NCBI GenBank assembly: GCA_046735115.1
Contig: JBKPSR010000012.1
Coordinates: 1 to 64,000 of the forward strand
DNA length: 64,000 bases
Direction: 5' to 3'
DNA from: JACVRW01 sp046735115
GTDB taxonomy: Bacteria > Actinomycetota > Thermoleophilia > Solirubrobacterales > Thermoleophilaceae
Below are positions 32,510-40,785 of the stretch, piece by piece. A program made the position numbers and the translations under genes. Each line of letters opens with the position of its first letter. The first letter of the stretch is position 1. The notes beneath the pieces were generated by a model, which saw only the letters and a program-made list of their open reading frames with translations, made no database searches and was not told where the DNA came from.

Positions 32510-33973
32510 GTGGCCACGCAGGAGCAGCGCACGAGCATCGTCTGGGATTACGCGCCGGCGCCTGAGTCGCCGGAGCACGTGCGTCTGCGCGACTCGTACG
32601 GGCTGTTCATCGGCGGCGAGTTCGTCGATCCGGCTGACGGGACGCGCGTGCCGTCGCTCAACCCGGCGACGGAGGAGGTCGTGGCCGAGGTCGCCTTCGC
32701 GGGGCCGGGCGACGTGTCGCGCGCCGTTCAGGCCGCGCGCCTCGCCCAGCCGGGCTGGGCTGGGCTGAGCGGCCTCGAGCGAGGGAAGTACCTCTTCCGG
32801 ATTGCTCGCCTCATCCAGGAGCGCGCCCGCGAGCTCGCAGTGGTCGAGTCGATGGACGGCGGCAAGCCGATCCGGGAGTCGCGCGACGTCGACGTCCCGT
32901 TGGCCGCCGCGCACTTCTTCCACTACGCGGGCTGGGCGGACAAGCTCTCGTACGGCATGGGCGGCCGCCGCGTCGAACCGCTCGGCGTGGCCGCGCAGAT
33001 CGTGCCGTGGAACTTCCCGCTGCTGATGGCGGCGTGGAAGCTCGCGCCGGCGCTCGCGTGTGGCAACGCGGCGGTGCTGAAGCCGGCCGAGACGACTCCG
33101 ATGACTGCTCTACTGCTCGCCGAAATCCTGCAGGAGGCCGAGCTGCCGCCGGGCGTGGTCTCGATCGTCCCGGGCGACGGCGCGACGGGCGCGGCGCTCG
33201 TCCGTGAGCCGGACATCGACAAGGTTGCGTTCACCGGCTCGACCGCCGTCGGCAAGAACATCCAGTCCGCGCTCGCGGGTCGCGGCATCCCGGCCACGCT
33301 CGAGCTCGGCGGGAAGTCGGCGAACATCGTGTTCGAGGACGCCGCGCTCGACCAGGCCGTCGAGGGGATCGTCAACGGGATCTTCTTCAACCAGGGCCAT
33401 GTCTGCTGCGCCGGCTCGCGGCTACTGATCCAGGAGAGCGTGGCCGACACGGTCGTCTCGAAGCTGTGGAGCCGGATGGGCCGGCTGCGGGTGGGCGACC
33501 CGCTCGACAAGAACACCGACGTCGGGGCGATCAACTCGCGTGAGCAACTCGAGCGGATCACCTCGCTCGTCGAAAGCGGCGAGGAGGAGGGCGCGGTGCG
33601 GCGGACGGTCGCCTGTGAGCTCCCGGACCGTGGGTTCTGGTTCGCGCCGACGCTCTTCACGGACGTCGCCCCGGCCCACCGGATCGCGGCCGAGGAGATC
33701 TTCGGTCCGGTCGTGTCGGTGCTGACCTTCCGCACCCAAGCCGAGGCCATCGAGAAGGCGAACTCCACGCCGTACGGCCTTGCCGCCGGCATCTGGACCG
33801 ACAAGGGGTCGAAAGCGTTCGAGGTCGCCGCCGCCCTCCAGGCCGGGGTGATCTGGCAGAACACGTACAACAAGTTCGACCCGTCGGCCGCGTTCGGGGG
33901 CTACAAGGAGAGCGGCTTCGGCCGCGAGGGCGGGATGTCGGGGCTGCGGCCATATCTGCGGGTGGCGTCGTGA
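32510..33973 (+). CDS. Aldehyde dehydrogenase (catalytic half of a split ALDH16-like enzyme)
   Basis: A 487-residue NAD-dependent aldehyde dehydrogenase. NAD-binding and catalytic landmarks are PWNFPLLMAAWKLAPALA, FTGSTAVGK, the general base E265 (LELGGKS), and the nucleophile at C299 in GHVCCAGSR, with EEIFGPV and GGYKESGFGRE later. It starts with GTG 32510 after AAGGAG, three bases from the deoC stop, and overlaps the next gene by four. DeoC releases acetaldehyde, the plausible substrate here. Confidence 0.95.
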   Translation: MATQEQRTSIVWDYAPAPESPEHVRLRDSYGLFIGGEFVDPADGTRVPSLNPATEEVVAEVAFAGPGDVSRAVQAARLAQPGWAGLSGLERGKYLFRIARLIQERARELAVVESMDGGKPIRESRDVDVPLAAAHFFHYAGWADKLSYGMGGRRVEPLGVAAQIVPWNFPLLMAAWKLAPALACGNAAVLKPAETTPMTALLLAEILQEAELPPGVVSIVPGDGATGAALVREPDIDKVAFTGSTAVGKNIQSALAGRGIPATLELGGKSANIVFEDAALDQAVEGIVNGIFFNQGHVCCAGSRLLIQESVADTVVSKLWSRMGRLRVGDPLDKNTDVGAINSREQLERITSLVESGEEEGAVRRTVACELPDRGFWFAPTLFTDVAPAHRIAAEEIFGPVVSVLTFRTQAEAIEKANSTPYGLAAGIWTDKGSKAFEVAAALQAGVIWQNTYNKFDPSAAFGGYKESGFGREGGMSGLRPYLRVAS

Positions 33974-34785
33974 GCGCGCGGCTTCCGGTTCGCAAGACGT
34001 ACAAGCTGTTTGTCGGCGGTGCCTTCGTGCGCTCGGAGAGCGGCCGTTACGACACGGCCGACGGCTTCAACGTCCCACGGGGATCGCGCAAGGACGTGCG
34101 CGACGCGGTGGCAGCCGCCCGGAAGGCCGGCGGCGGCTGGGCGGGGCGCACCCCCTACAACCGCGGCCAGATCCTGTATCGATTCGCCGAGGCGCTCGAG
34201 TCGCGGGCGCCGGACATCGGGGCCGGGCGCTCCGAGGTCGAGGCGTCGATCGACGTGCTCGTTCACTACACGGGCTGGACGGACAAGTTCCAGCCCGTGT
34301 TGGGAGGGATCAACCCGGTCGCCATGCCGTACCTGTCCTTCTCGCTGCCCGAGCCGACCGGCGTGGTGGGCATAGTCGCGCCGGACGCCCCGCCGCTGCT
34401 CGGGCTGATCGCGGAGCTGGCGCCGGCGCTCGCGTCCGGTAATACCGTCGTCGCGCTCCTGTCGGAGGAAAGACCGCTTCCAGGATTGGATCTCGGGGAG
34501 GTCATGGGCATCGCCGATGTGCCGGGCGGCGTTGTGAACCTTCTCTCGGGCCGCCGCGCCGAGCTGGCCCCCGTCCTGGCCGGCCACCACGCCCTGAACG
34601 CCATCGTGAACGCCACAGGCGGCTCCGCGCTGACCGCCGGGATCGACAAGCTCGCCTCCGAATCCGTGACCCGAGTGCGCCACGCGGCGCCGGTGGACAG
34701 CTACGAGACGGCGACCGCGGACCCGCTCAGCCGGCTCGAAGCGCTTACCGAGGTCAAGACGGCCTGGCACCCAGTCGGCGCGTAA
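33970..34785 (+). CDS. Truncated, non-catalytic aldehyde dehydrogenase-like protein (ALDH16-like second domain)
   Basis: A 271-residue protein matching only the N-terminal NAD-binding half of ALDHs (KLFVGGAFVRSESGRY, then GVVGIVAPDAPPLLGLIAELAPALASGN). It ends before the region that would hold the catalytic Glu and Cys. The full reading frame and ordinary base composition argue against recent truncation. ALDH16 proteins carry a second, inactive ALDH-like domain after the catalytic one; here the two appear as separate genes sharing GTGA at 33970-33973. A structural or regulatory partner of the upstream ALDH is inferred. Confidence 0.85.
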   Translation: MSARLPVRKTYKLFVGGAFVRSESGRYDTADGFNVPRGSRKDVRDAVAAARKAGGGWAGRTPYNRGQILYRFAEALESRAPDIGAGRSEVEASIDVLVHYTGWTDKFQPVLGGINPVAMPYLSFSLPEPTGVVGIVAPDAPPLLGLIAELAPALASGNTVVALLSEERPLPGLDLGEVMGIADVPGGVVNLLSGRRAELAPVLAGHHALNAIVNATGGSALTAGIDKLASESVTRVRHAAPVDSYETATADPLSRLEALTEVKTAWHPVGA

Positions 34786-34898
34786 CCCGGCGCCTGATCA
34801 CACTGGCCGGCCGCGCGCGCTTGCCTTAGGGCCGCGCCCGCCGAAGCTGGGTGTGCTCGCCCGATTCTCGCGTCCGCGCCTCGCCGAGGCAGCCGCGG

Positions 34899-35732
34899 CT
34901 ATTCGGCTGAGGGTGACGTTTGTGACCACCCTCGGCGTCGCAGCTCCGTGGGCGGCAGGCCCGTCGCCTGCTTCACGCGCCGTGAGAAGTGGTACACGGA
35001 TCTGAACCCCGCGCGGCGGGCTATCTCGCCGACGGGCAGGCCGGTGTTGGTGAGGAAGTCGATGCCGGTCGCCACGCGGCGCTGCCACAGGTACGCCATG
35101 GGCGTGATCCCGAGCTCCGCACGGAAGCGCCGCACGAGATGCGCGGGGGTCACGTTTACGCCGGCGGCCACGCTCGCGAGGTCCAGGTCCACGTCGTCCA
35201 GGTGGAGATTCAGATGGCGGCGCGCCAGCTCGACGGGCCCGGCGCTGCCGTGCGCGCTTGACCGCGCCTCACCGGTGTAGCGCCAGATCGCCGCCGCGGC
35301 CATCGATGCGGTCAACCGGTCCGCGGTCGCCAGCTGGGTGCGCGCGACCGCGGCGGCCTCGCGCATCAGCTCGTTGAGGGCGGCCGAGGAGGGCAGCACC
35401 CGAGGAGCCCGCGCCACCTCGTCCGCGACCGCGCCGGCAAGCCCGAGCTGCACCCATGAGTGACGCGTTTCCTCGCGCGGGTGGAACTCGAAGAGCTCGC
35501 GGTGCCCAGGCAGCAGGAGCGCCACGGACTGCGGGCGTAACTCGAACGGCGAGTCCTCGTCGACTGTGATCCGCGCGCTGCCGCTGTGGACGAGCACGAG
35601 CTCGAGATCGTGCTGCCATCTGGGTCCGAGCCGGCCGCCCGGCGGGTATGTGACCTCCCCGGCGCTCACCCGTATCGGCCGGAGCCCGCTCTCGAGATCA
35701 ATCTCGGACAACAACGCACACATTGTGGCCAT
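34899..35732 (-). CDS. AraC-family transcriptional regulator
   Basis: A 277-residue regulator. An N-terminal cupin-like sensing domain (RWQHDLELVLVHSGSARITV, then LLLPGHRELFEFHP) precedes a C-terminal AraC DNA-binding domain with two helix-turn-helix motifs (LASVAAGVNVTPAHLVRRFRAE and VGEIARRAGFRSVYHFSRRVKQATG). It is divergent from a PhyH-family oxygenase gene 29 bases away, its likeliest target. The 113 bases between this gene and the upstream ALDH end show no feature. Confidence 0.93.
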   Translation of the reverse strand: MATMCALLSEIDLESGLRPIRVSAGEVTYPPGGRLGPRWQHDLELVLVHSGSARITVDEDSPFELRPQSVALLLPGHRELFEFHPREETRHSWVQLGLAGAVADEVARAPRVLPSSAALNELMREAAAVARTQLATADRLTASMAAAAIWRYTGEARSSAHGSAGPVELARRHLNLHLDDVDLDLASVAAGVNVTPAHLVRRFRAELGITPMAYLWQRRVATGIDFLTNTGLPVGEIARRAGFRSVYHFSRRVKQATGLPPTELRRRGWSQTSPSAE

Positions 35733-35761
35733 TGTGGACGCGCCGTACCAGTCCTACCGTG

Positions 35762-36595
35762 ATGCACATGGACAAGTCAGCGGTTACGATCGACGAGTAC
35801 GTGCGCTTCCGGGAGGACGGCTTCCTCATCGTGCGAGGGGTGCTCGCGCCCCAGGAGGTGCAGGAGCTCCTTGACCACGCCGACGAGCTGGTCGCGCAGG
35901 ATCCCGAGCTGCTCCGCGTGCACATGCTCCACCGGAAGCTCGAGGTCCACGAGCGCTACCTGCTGCACGCACGGATCGTCGACGTGGTAGCCGGGCTGAT
36001 CGGGCCGGATGTGCTCGCCCTTCAGACGATGCTGTTCGTCAAGGGGCCCGGCAGCCAGGGGCAGGGCTACCACCAGGACTCCTTCCACATCATCACCGAA
36101 CCCGACACGCTGATCGGCGCGTGGGTGGCGCTGGACCGGGCGGACGAGGAGAACGGCTGCGTGTGGGTCACGAGCGGCAGCCAGAACGAGCCCGTCTATC
36201 CGGACGCCGACGAGGGCAAGGGCCACGGCGGCACCTTCCAGCTCGCGGACATCCAGTCCGTGAGCGGCGCGGACGATCACGACGAGTCCGTGAACGACCT
36301 CGTAACGATCGCGGCGAAGTACCCGGGCCGCGCGCGGCCGGCGATCCTTGATCCCGGCGACGGCGTCTTCTTCGGAGGCCATGTTCTACACCGGTCGCAC
36401 GCGAACCGGAGCCGGGACCGTTACAGGAGGGCCTTCGTCGGCCATTACTGCAACGCCCGCTCGCACGTGCCCTGGGACGACGAGCCGCTCGCCCGCGGCG
36501 AGGCCGCAAACGACCGGCACATCCTCGCCCGCGGGACGACCCACCTGCCTTATTCCCTGCCGAAGTTCGCGCGGATGGAGGTGGGCGCGGGGTAA
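35762..36595 (+). CDS. Phytanoyl-CoA dioxygenase (PhyH) family protein
   Basis: A 277-residue Fe(II)/2-oxoglutarate-dependent oxygenase of the PhyH family. The facial triad is seen as HxD in YHQDSFH and a distal His near FGGHVLHRSHANRS; the 2-oxoglutarate-binding Arg is probably in that segment. Further landmarks are IGAWVALDRADEENGCVWVTSGS. Two in-frame ATGs at 35762 and 35768 both fit. The substrate is unknown; PhyH enzymes act on diverse small molecules. It is probably regulated by the divergent AraC protein. Confidence 0.9.
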   Translation: MHMDKSAVTIDEYVRFREDGFLIVRGVLAPQEVQELLDHADELVAQDPELLRVHMLHRKLEVHERYLLHARIVDVVAGLIGPDVLALQTMLFVKGPGSQGQGYHQDSFHIITEPDTLIGAWVALDRADEENGCVWVTSGSQNEPVYPDADEGKGHGGTFQLADIQSVSGADDHDESVNDLVTIAAKYPGRARPAILDPGDGVFFGGHVLHRSHANRSRDRYRRAFVGHYCNARSHVPWDDEPLARGEAANDRHILARGTTHLPYSLPKFARMEVGAG

Positions 36596-36634
36596 GCCCG
36601 CGGGCGCCCGATTTCATGGCGGGCGCCGCGCGCG

Positions 36635-38359
36635 CTAGTCCAGCACGCCCTCGAGCCGCAGCACGCGGCGCAGGATCGCCAGCGACGACGCGTAGGTCGA
36701 GTCCATGCCGTAGTAGCTCAGGCCGCGGGCGCCCAGCGTGCGCGCCTGCGTGTAAGGCGTGTCAGAGGCGTAGTGGATGATCCCGAAGTCGACCGGCAGC
36801 TTCGAGAAGTTCACCGCCTCGTTCACCGGGTGGCGGTCGGCGTCGGCGATCTCATAGATCGCGTCGCAATACGGGCCGGCCTCCATCTCGACGACCGTGA
36901 ACGCCTCGCGGTAATAGAAGTCGAGGTAGGAGCGGTTCTGTAGGAAGGTGCTCTTCACCGTGACGGCGCGCTGGTTGTCGAGGCCGCTGCCGAACCGCAG
37001 GTCGGGCGCGATGTCGTCCACGCTGAAGGCGTTGTCGAGCCAGTACGTCGAGCCGGAGTGCTCGTCGTGGACGACGGTCGAGAGCATCACGTCTCCGACG
37101 TCCGCGTTCAGAGTCGCCGCCTTGCCCAGTACGTACACGCCGCGGAGCGTCGAGCTGTTCACGGCCACCTCGCGCAGGATGTTGTAGGCAGCCACACCGA
37201 GCGGATAGTCGATGTTCACGATCGCGCCATCGGCGGCGGCCAGGGCGTCCGCGCGCACGTTGCCCAGGCGCGGGTCCATCCGCTCGGGCTGCAGCCTCGA
37301 GAGCGGGATGACCTGCGCCGGGACGCGCAGCGCCGTCGTGCTCCGAAGGTGCGTCACCCCGCACTCCGCCTCCGAGCGCCGGCGCGCCTCACGGCCCTCC
37401 TGGCCGTGCGAGTCGAAGTACAGCCGCGCCACGAAGTAGAGGAAGTTCTCCCACGAGCCCTCGGTGCGGCCCTCGCGGAACGCCTCGAGCTCGGAGCGGA
37501 GGATGTCGTCCTCGGGCAGGTCCTCCTCCACGAACGTCACGAGCGCTTCCTCGCGCTGGCGCGCGACGCCGGTCGCGATGTTCACGATGCTGTGCGTGTT
37601 CGAGCTGACGAAGTAGAGAGGCCGGTCGCCCAGGTGCTGCTCTGCGAGTGCGCCGTGCACCGGTTGCCACCAGCGGCGCGTAATCCGCGCATAGCCCACC
37701 TGCGTGCCGCCAAGCATGCGTACGCGCAGGTTCATGCGCTGGTCCGCGATCAGCTTCAGGCGCGGCAGGAAGCGCTCACCCCATGCGCCGCGGAGGCGTG
37801 CCCAGTCGTCCGCCGTGCCGCCGAGCGCCTCGGCGCACTCCTCGGGCGCGGGGTCATGATCCGGCGGTGGCCAGCCGGCGGCCCGCTGCCGCACGCGCAG
37901 CTTGTTCCACTCGATCTGGAAAGCCACGAGCGTGGGGATCAGGTCGTCGACGTCGGAGGCGCTCGCGATCAGGATTGCGTGCCTCCCGTCGCCGGCGTCG
38001 TACCAGCGGCGGCGCCGGGCGGGAGCGTCCACCTCTTCCCAATCCCTGATCGAGATGCCGTTCTTCGAGAACACCTCCCACTCCTGGCCGAAGATCACGA
38101 GCTGCGCGTGGTCGGCCACCGAGTCCGGCATGCGGCGGATCGCGTAAAGGAAGGCGCCCAGGTCCGGGTCGTCGCTGTCGGCTAGCGGGTGGAGGCTCGA
38201 CCCCATCGCGCGGTGCGCCGGCTCCAGGACGCGCAGGTGCGTCTCGCCGCTCGAGCGGAGCAGCGTGTTGTACGTGCGCTGGTAGAGCTCGACCTCGTCG
38301 CTCAGCCGCCCCGTGTGCTCGTCGGTGGGGCTGGTGAGGATCAGCCTCGAGACGACCAA
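36635..38359 (-). CDS. Uncharacterised protein with nucleoside-phosphorylase/AMP-nucleosidase-like C-terminal domain
   Basis: A 574-residue soluble protein of a family I cannot name. Residues about 365-520 look like the PNP/UDP fold: GVYVLGKAATL at 406-416, VGDVMLSTVVHDEHSG, and VVEMEAGPYCDA at 489-500, reminiscent of the MEME/MEAA motif that binds ribose in nucleoside phosphorylases. The N-terminal ~350 residues are unassigned. It starts at TTG 38359 with a strong AAGGAG, three bases after the last permease of the nucleoside operon. Co-transcription with uptake and catabolic genes suggests a new nucleosidase or phosphorylase, by inference only. Confidence 0.75.
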   Translation of the reverse strand: MVVSRLILTSPTDEHTGRLSDEVELYQRTYNTLLRSSGETHLRVLEPAHRAMGSSLHPLADSDDPDLGAFLYAIRRMPDSVADHAQLVIFGQEWEVFSKNGISIRDWEEVDAPARRRRWYDAGDGRHAILIASASDVDDLIPTLVAFQIEWNKLRVRQRAAGWPPPDHDPAPEECAEALGGTADDWARLRGAWGERFLPRLKLIADQRMNLRVRMLGGTQVGYARITRRWWQPVHGALAEQHLGDRPLYFVSSNTHSIVNIATGVARQREEALVTFVEEDLPEDDILRSELEAFREGRTEGSWENFLYFVARLYFDSHGQEGREARRRSEAECGVTHLRSTTALRVPAQVIPLSRLQPERMDPRLGNVRADALAAADGAIVNIDYPLGVAAYNILREVAVNSSTLRGVYVLGKAATLNADVGDVMLSTVVHDEHSGSTYWLDNAFSVDDIAPDLRFGSGLDNQRAVTVKSTFLQNRSYLDFYYREAFTVVEMEAGPYCDAIYEIADADRHPVNEAVNFSKLPVDFGIIHYASDTPYTQARTLGARGLSYYGMDSTYASSLAILRRVLRLEGVLD

Positions 38360-38362
38360 GAG

Positions 38363-39562
38363 CTACTCCTTCACGTAGGGCACGCCGATTGCGGCGGGCG
38401 GTCGGGAACGGCCAATGACGCCGGCCACCACGACCAGGGTCAGTACGTACGGCAGCGCCTGGAAGAGGACGGCCGTGGACCCCGAGAACGCGGGCAGCCG
38501 CTGCGCGAGCGCGGTCGAGAAGCCGAACAGGCAGGCCCCGGCGAGCGCGCCCCAGGGCCGCCAGCCCCCGAAGATCACCGCCGCGAGCGCGATGAACCCG
38601 CGCCCCGCCGTCATGTTCTCGCTGAACGAGCCCAGCAGGCCGATTGAGAGGTATGCGCCACCGGCTGCCGCGAGCGCGCCTGACGCGATCACCGCGAGGT
38701 ACCGAGTGCGGATCACCGGCAAGCCCACCGTGTCGGCTGCGCGCGGCTTCTCGCCGACGGACCGGAGCCGCAGGCCGCCGCGCGTCCGGAACAGGAAAAG
38801 GCTGAGCAGCGGAACGAGCAGGAGCGCGGCCCAGGTAAGCAGGTTCGTCTTGCCGATCGCGTCGCCGATGAAGCCGATGTCCTGGATCCCGGGCAGCGTC
38901 ACGTCCGGCACCCGTGAGACCTCCGCGGGCGTGCCCTGCGAGCCGTAGTGGTAGATGAATACGTATCCGGTGATCCCGAGGGCCAGAATGTTGATCCCGG
39001 TGCCGCTCACCACCTGGTCCGCGCGCAGCTGGATCGAGACAAATGCGTGGACGAGGCCCAGCGCGGCGCCCGCGAGCAGGCCGATCAGGATGCCGCCGAC
39101 CCACGAGCCGGTGAGGTCGGAGCCGTAGATGCCGAAGAAGGCGCCCATGAGCATCATGCCCTCGAGCCCGATGTTTATGACGCCGCTTCGCTCGGACAGG
39201 ATCCCACCCATCGCGCCGAAGATGAGCGGCGTCGCGAAGCGAAGCATTCCTGCGGTGAGAGCGGACCATACGAAGACACGCTCGAGATTGCTCTCGCCCG
39301 ACCTCACGAAGATCAGCGCGAGGATCGCTCCCAGGACGGAGATCGCCACCGCGATCCACCCGAGGCGCCGCTGGCCCTCGCGTGTGGCGTAGTAGCCGGC
39401 GGCCACTCCCGCGGCGGCCAGCAGGAGCGACACCACGGGCGTCCGGATCATGAGCGGCGGCAGGGCGACGTACGCCCCCAGCACGCCGAGCACGATTCCG
39501 GCCCAGGCCGCCGTCCGCGCCGAGATGCCCACTCGCGAGGCGGCGATCGTCGATGCGCTCAC
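38363..39562 (-). CDS. ABC transporter permease, BMP/nucleoside type (second subunit)
   Basis: A 399-residue integral membrane protein with about ten hydrophobic segments. The family signature GAMGGILSERSGVINIGLEGMMLMGAF is clear, with VSGTGINILALGITGY later. It belongs to the branched-chain/ribose permease group used by nucleoside importers such as NupPQ. GTG 39562 overlaps the stop of the first permease (GTGA). It pairs with the 39559-40785 subunit to form the channel. Confidence 0.93.
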   Translation of the reverse strand: MSASTIAASRVGISARTAAWAGIVLGVLGAYVALPPLMIRTPVVSLLLAAAGVAAGYYATREGQRRLGWIAVAISVLGAILALIFVRSGESNLERVFVWSALTAGMLRFATPLIFGAMGGILSERSGVINIGLEGMMLMGAFFGIYGSDLTGSWVGGILIGLLAGAALGLVHAFVSIQLRADQVVSGTGINILALGITGYVFIYHYGSQGTPAEVSRVPDVTLPGIQDIGFIGDAIGKTNLLTWAALLLVPLLSLFLFRTRGGLRLRSVGEKPRAADTVGLPVIRTRYLAVIASGALAAAGGAYLSIGLLGSFSENMTAGRGFIALAAVIFGGWRPWGALAGACLFGFSTALAQRLPAFSGSTAVLFQALPYVLTLVVVAGVIGRSRPPAAIGVPYVKE

Positions 39563-40785
39563 CGCTCCGACTCCGTGCGGGCCGCCGCGACCGCCGGCGG
39601 TGGGGTGCCGCGTTTCATGACCCCGCGCCCGCGCCGGATAAGCCCGAGCACGATCACGTCGGCGCTTACGATCAGGATGACGAGGCCCTGAATGATGTAG
39701 GTGAGGTTCTGGGCGAGCGACGGCTCGAAGATCGCCGGGTCGAGGTTTCGCTGCGACGTGCCGCTGAGGAGCGCGCCGAACAGCAATGCCGCAGCGACCG
39801 TGCCGACCGCCGTGTTGCGGCCCAGCAGCGCCACGGCGATCCCGAAGAACCCGATCAACGTGATCTGGATGTCGACCGTCGCGATCCGGAACTGCCAACC
39901 CAGGATGTCCATCGCACCCGCCAGCCCGGCGAACACACCGCACACCGCCATCACGAAGATGTAGTTCTTGCCCACGTTCATGCCGCTGTAGCGCGCTGCC
40001 TCAGGGTTGAAGCCGACCGCCCGAACCTCGTAGCCGATCGTCGATCGGTTCAGCAGGATCCAGAACACGACTACGGCGAAGAGTGCGATGAACAGTCCGA
40101 TGTGGAGGCCCTGCAGCACCGGGTCGCCCCAGAACACCGGCAGCTTCGCGCCCTCGACAATGTCATTCGAGACCGGGAGCGACTTCTCGGCGTCGTTCTG
40201 AAGCGGGCCACCCTGCGAAAACAGCCACACCCCCACCCAGACGGCGATCCAGTTCAGCATGATCGTGCTGATCACCTCGTGGGCGCCGGTCGTGGCCTTC
40301 AGGACCCCGGCGATCCCCGCCCAGAGCGCGCCGGCGGCGCAGGCCGCGAGGATCGCCAGCACGATGTGGAGGACGCTCGGCATGTCGGCGAACGACGAGC
40401 CCACCCAGACGGCCGCGATCGAACCCATGATGTACTGGCCGTTGCCGCCGATGTTGAACAGCCCGGCGCGGAACGCGAACGCCACCGCGAGGCCGGTCAG
40501 GATCAGCGGCGTCGTGATGATCAGCGTCTGCTGGAGGTTCGTCGCCGCGAGGTCGCGATCAGCCCCCGTGGTCCAGGGGAACAGCCACTGGAGCCCGGTC
40601 CCCTTCCAGATCGCCTCGTAGGTCGCGATCGGGTCCTTGCCCGTTAACAGCATCACGAGCCCACCGGCGATGAAGGCGAGCAGGGTGGTCAGCAGGGGGA
40701 CGATCACGCCGCCGCCGCGGACGTACGCGGCCAGCCGCGAGGCCGGTGTGGTGGCTACGGCTCCCGGGTCCTCGGTGGCGCTCAA
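39559..40785 (-). CDS. ABC transporter permease, BMP/nucleoside type (first subunit)
   Basis: A 408-residue membrane protein. Landmarks are TTPLILTGLAVAFAFRAGLFNIGGNGQYIMG and HEVISTIMLNWIAVWV, typical of the first permease in BMP-type nucleoside importers. About nine transmembrane segments are apparent. The start is TTG 40785, overlapping the ATPase stop (TTGA), so expression is probably coupled. The C-terminal tail is short and basic. Confidence 0.93.
   Translation of the reverse strand: MSATEDPGAVATTPASRLAAYVRGGGVIVPLLTTLLAFIAGGLVMLLTGKDPIATYEAIWKGTGLQWLFPWTTGADRDLAATNLQQTLIITTPLILTGLAVAFAFRAGLFNIGGNGQYIMGSIAAVWVGSSFADMPSVLHIVLAILAACAAGALWAGIAGVLKATTGAHEVISTIMLNWIAVWVGVWLFSQGGPLQNDAEKSLPVSNDIVEGAKLPVFWGDPVLQGLHIGLFIALFAVVVFWILLNRSTIGYEVRAVGFNPEAARYSGMNVGKNYIFVMAVCGVFAGLAGAMDILGWQFRIATVDIQITLIGFFGIAVALLGRNTAVGTVAAALLFGALLSGTSQRNLDPAIFEPSLAQNLTYIIQGLVILIVSADVIVLGLIRRGRGVMKRGTPPPAVAAARTESER

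Noticed and set aside
35721..35738. Adjacent CATTGTGG direct repeats between the AraC and PhyH genes as an AraC operator
   Set aside because: They coincide with the first codons of the AraC gene (two Met codons four residues apart), so the repetition may be coding coincidence; no other support.
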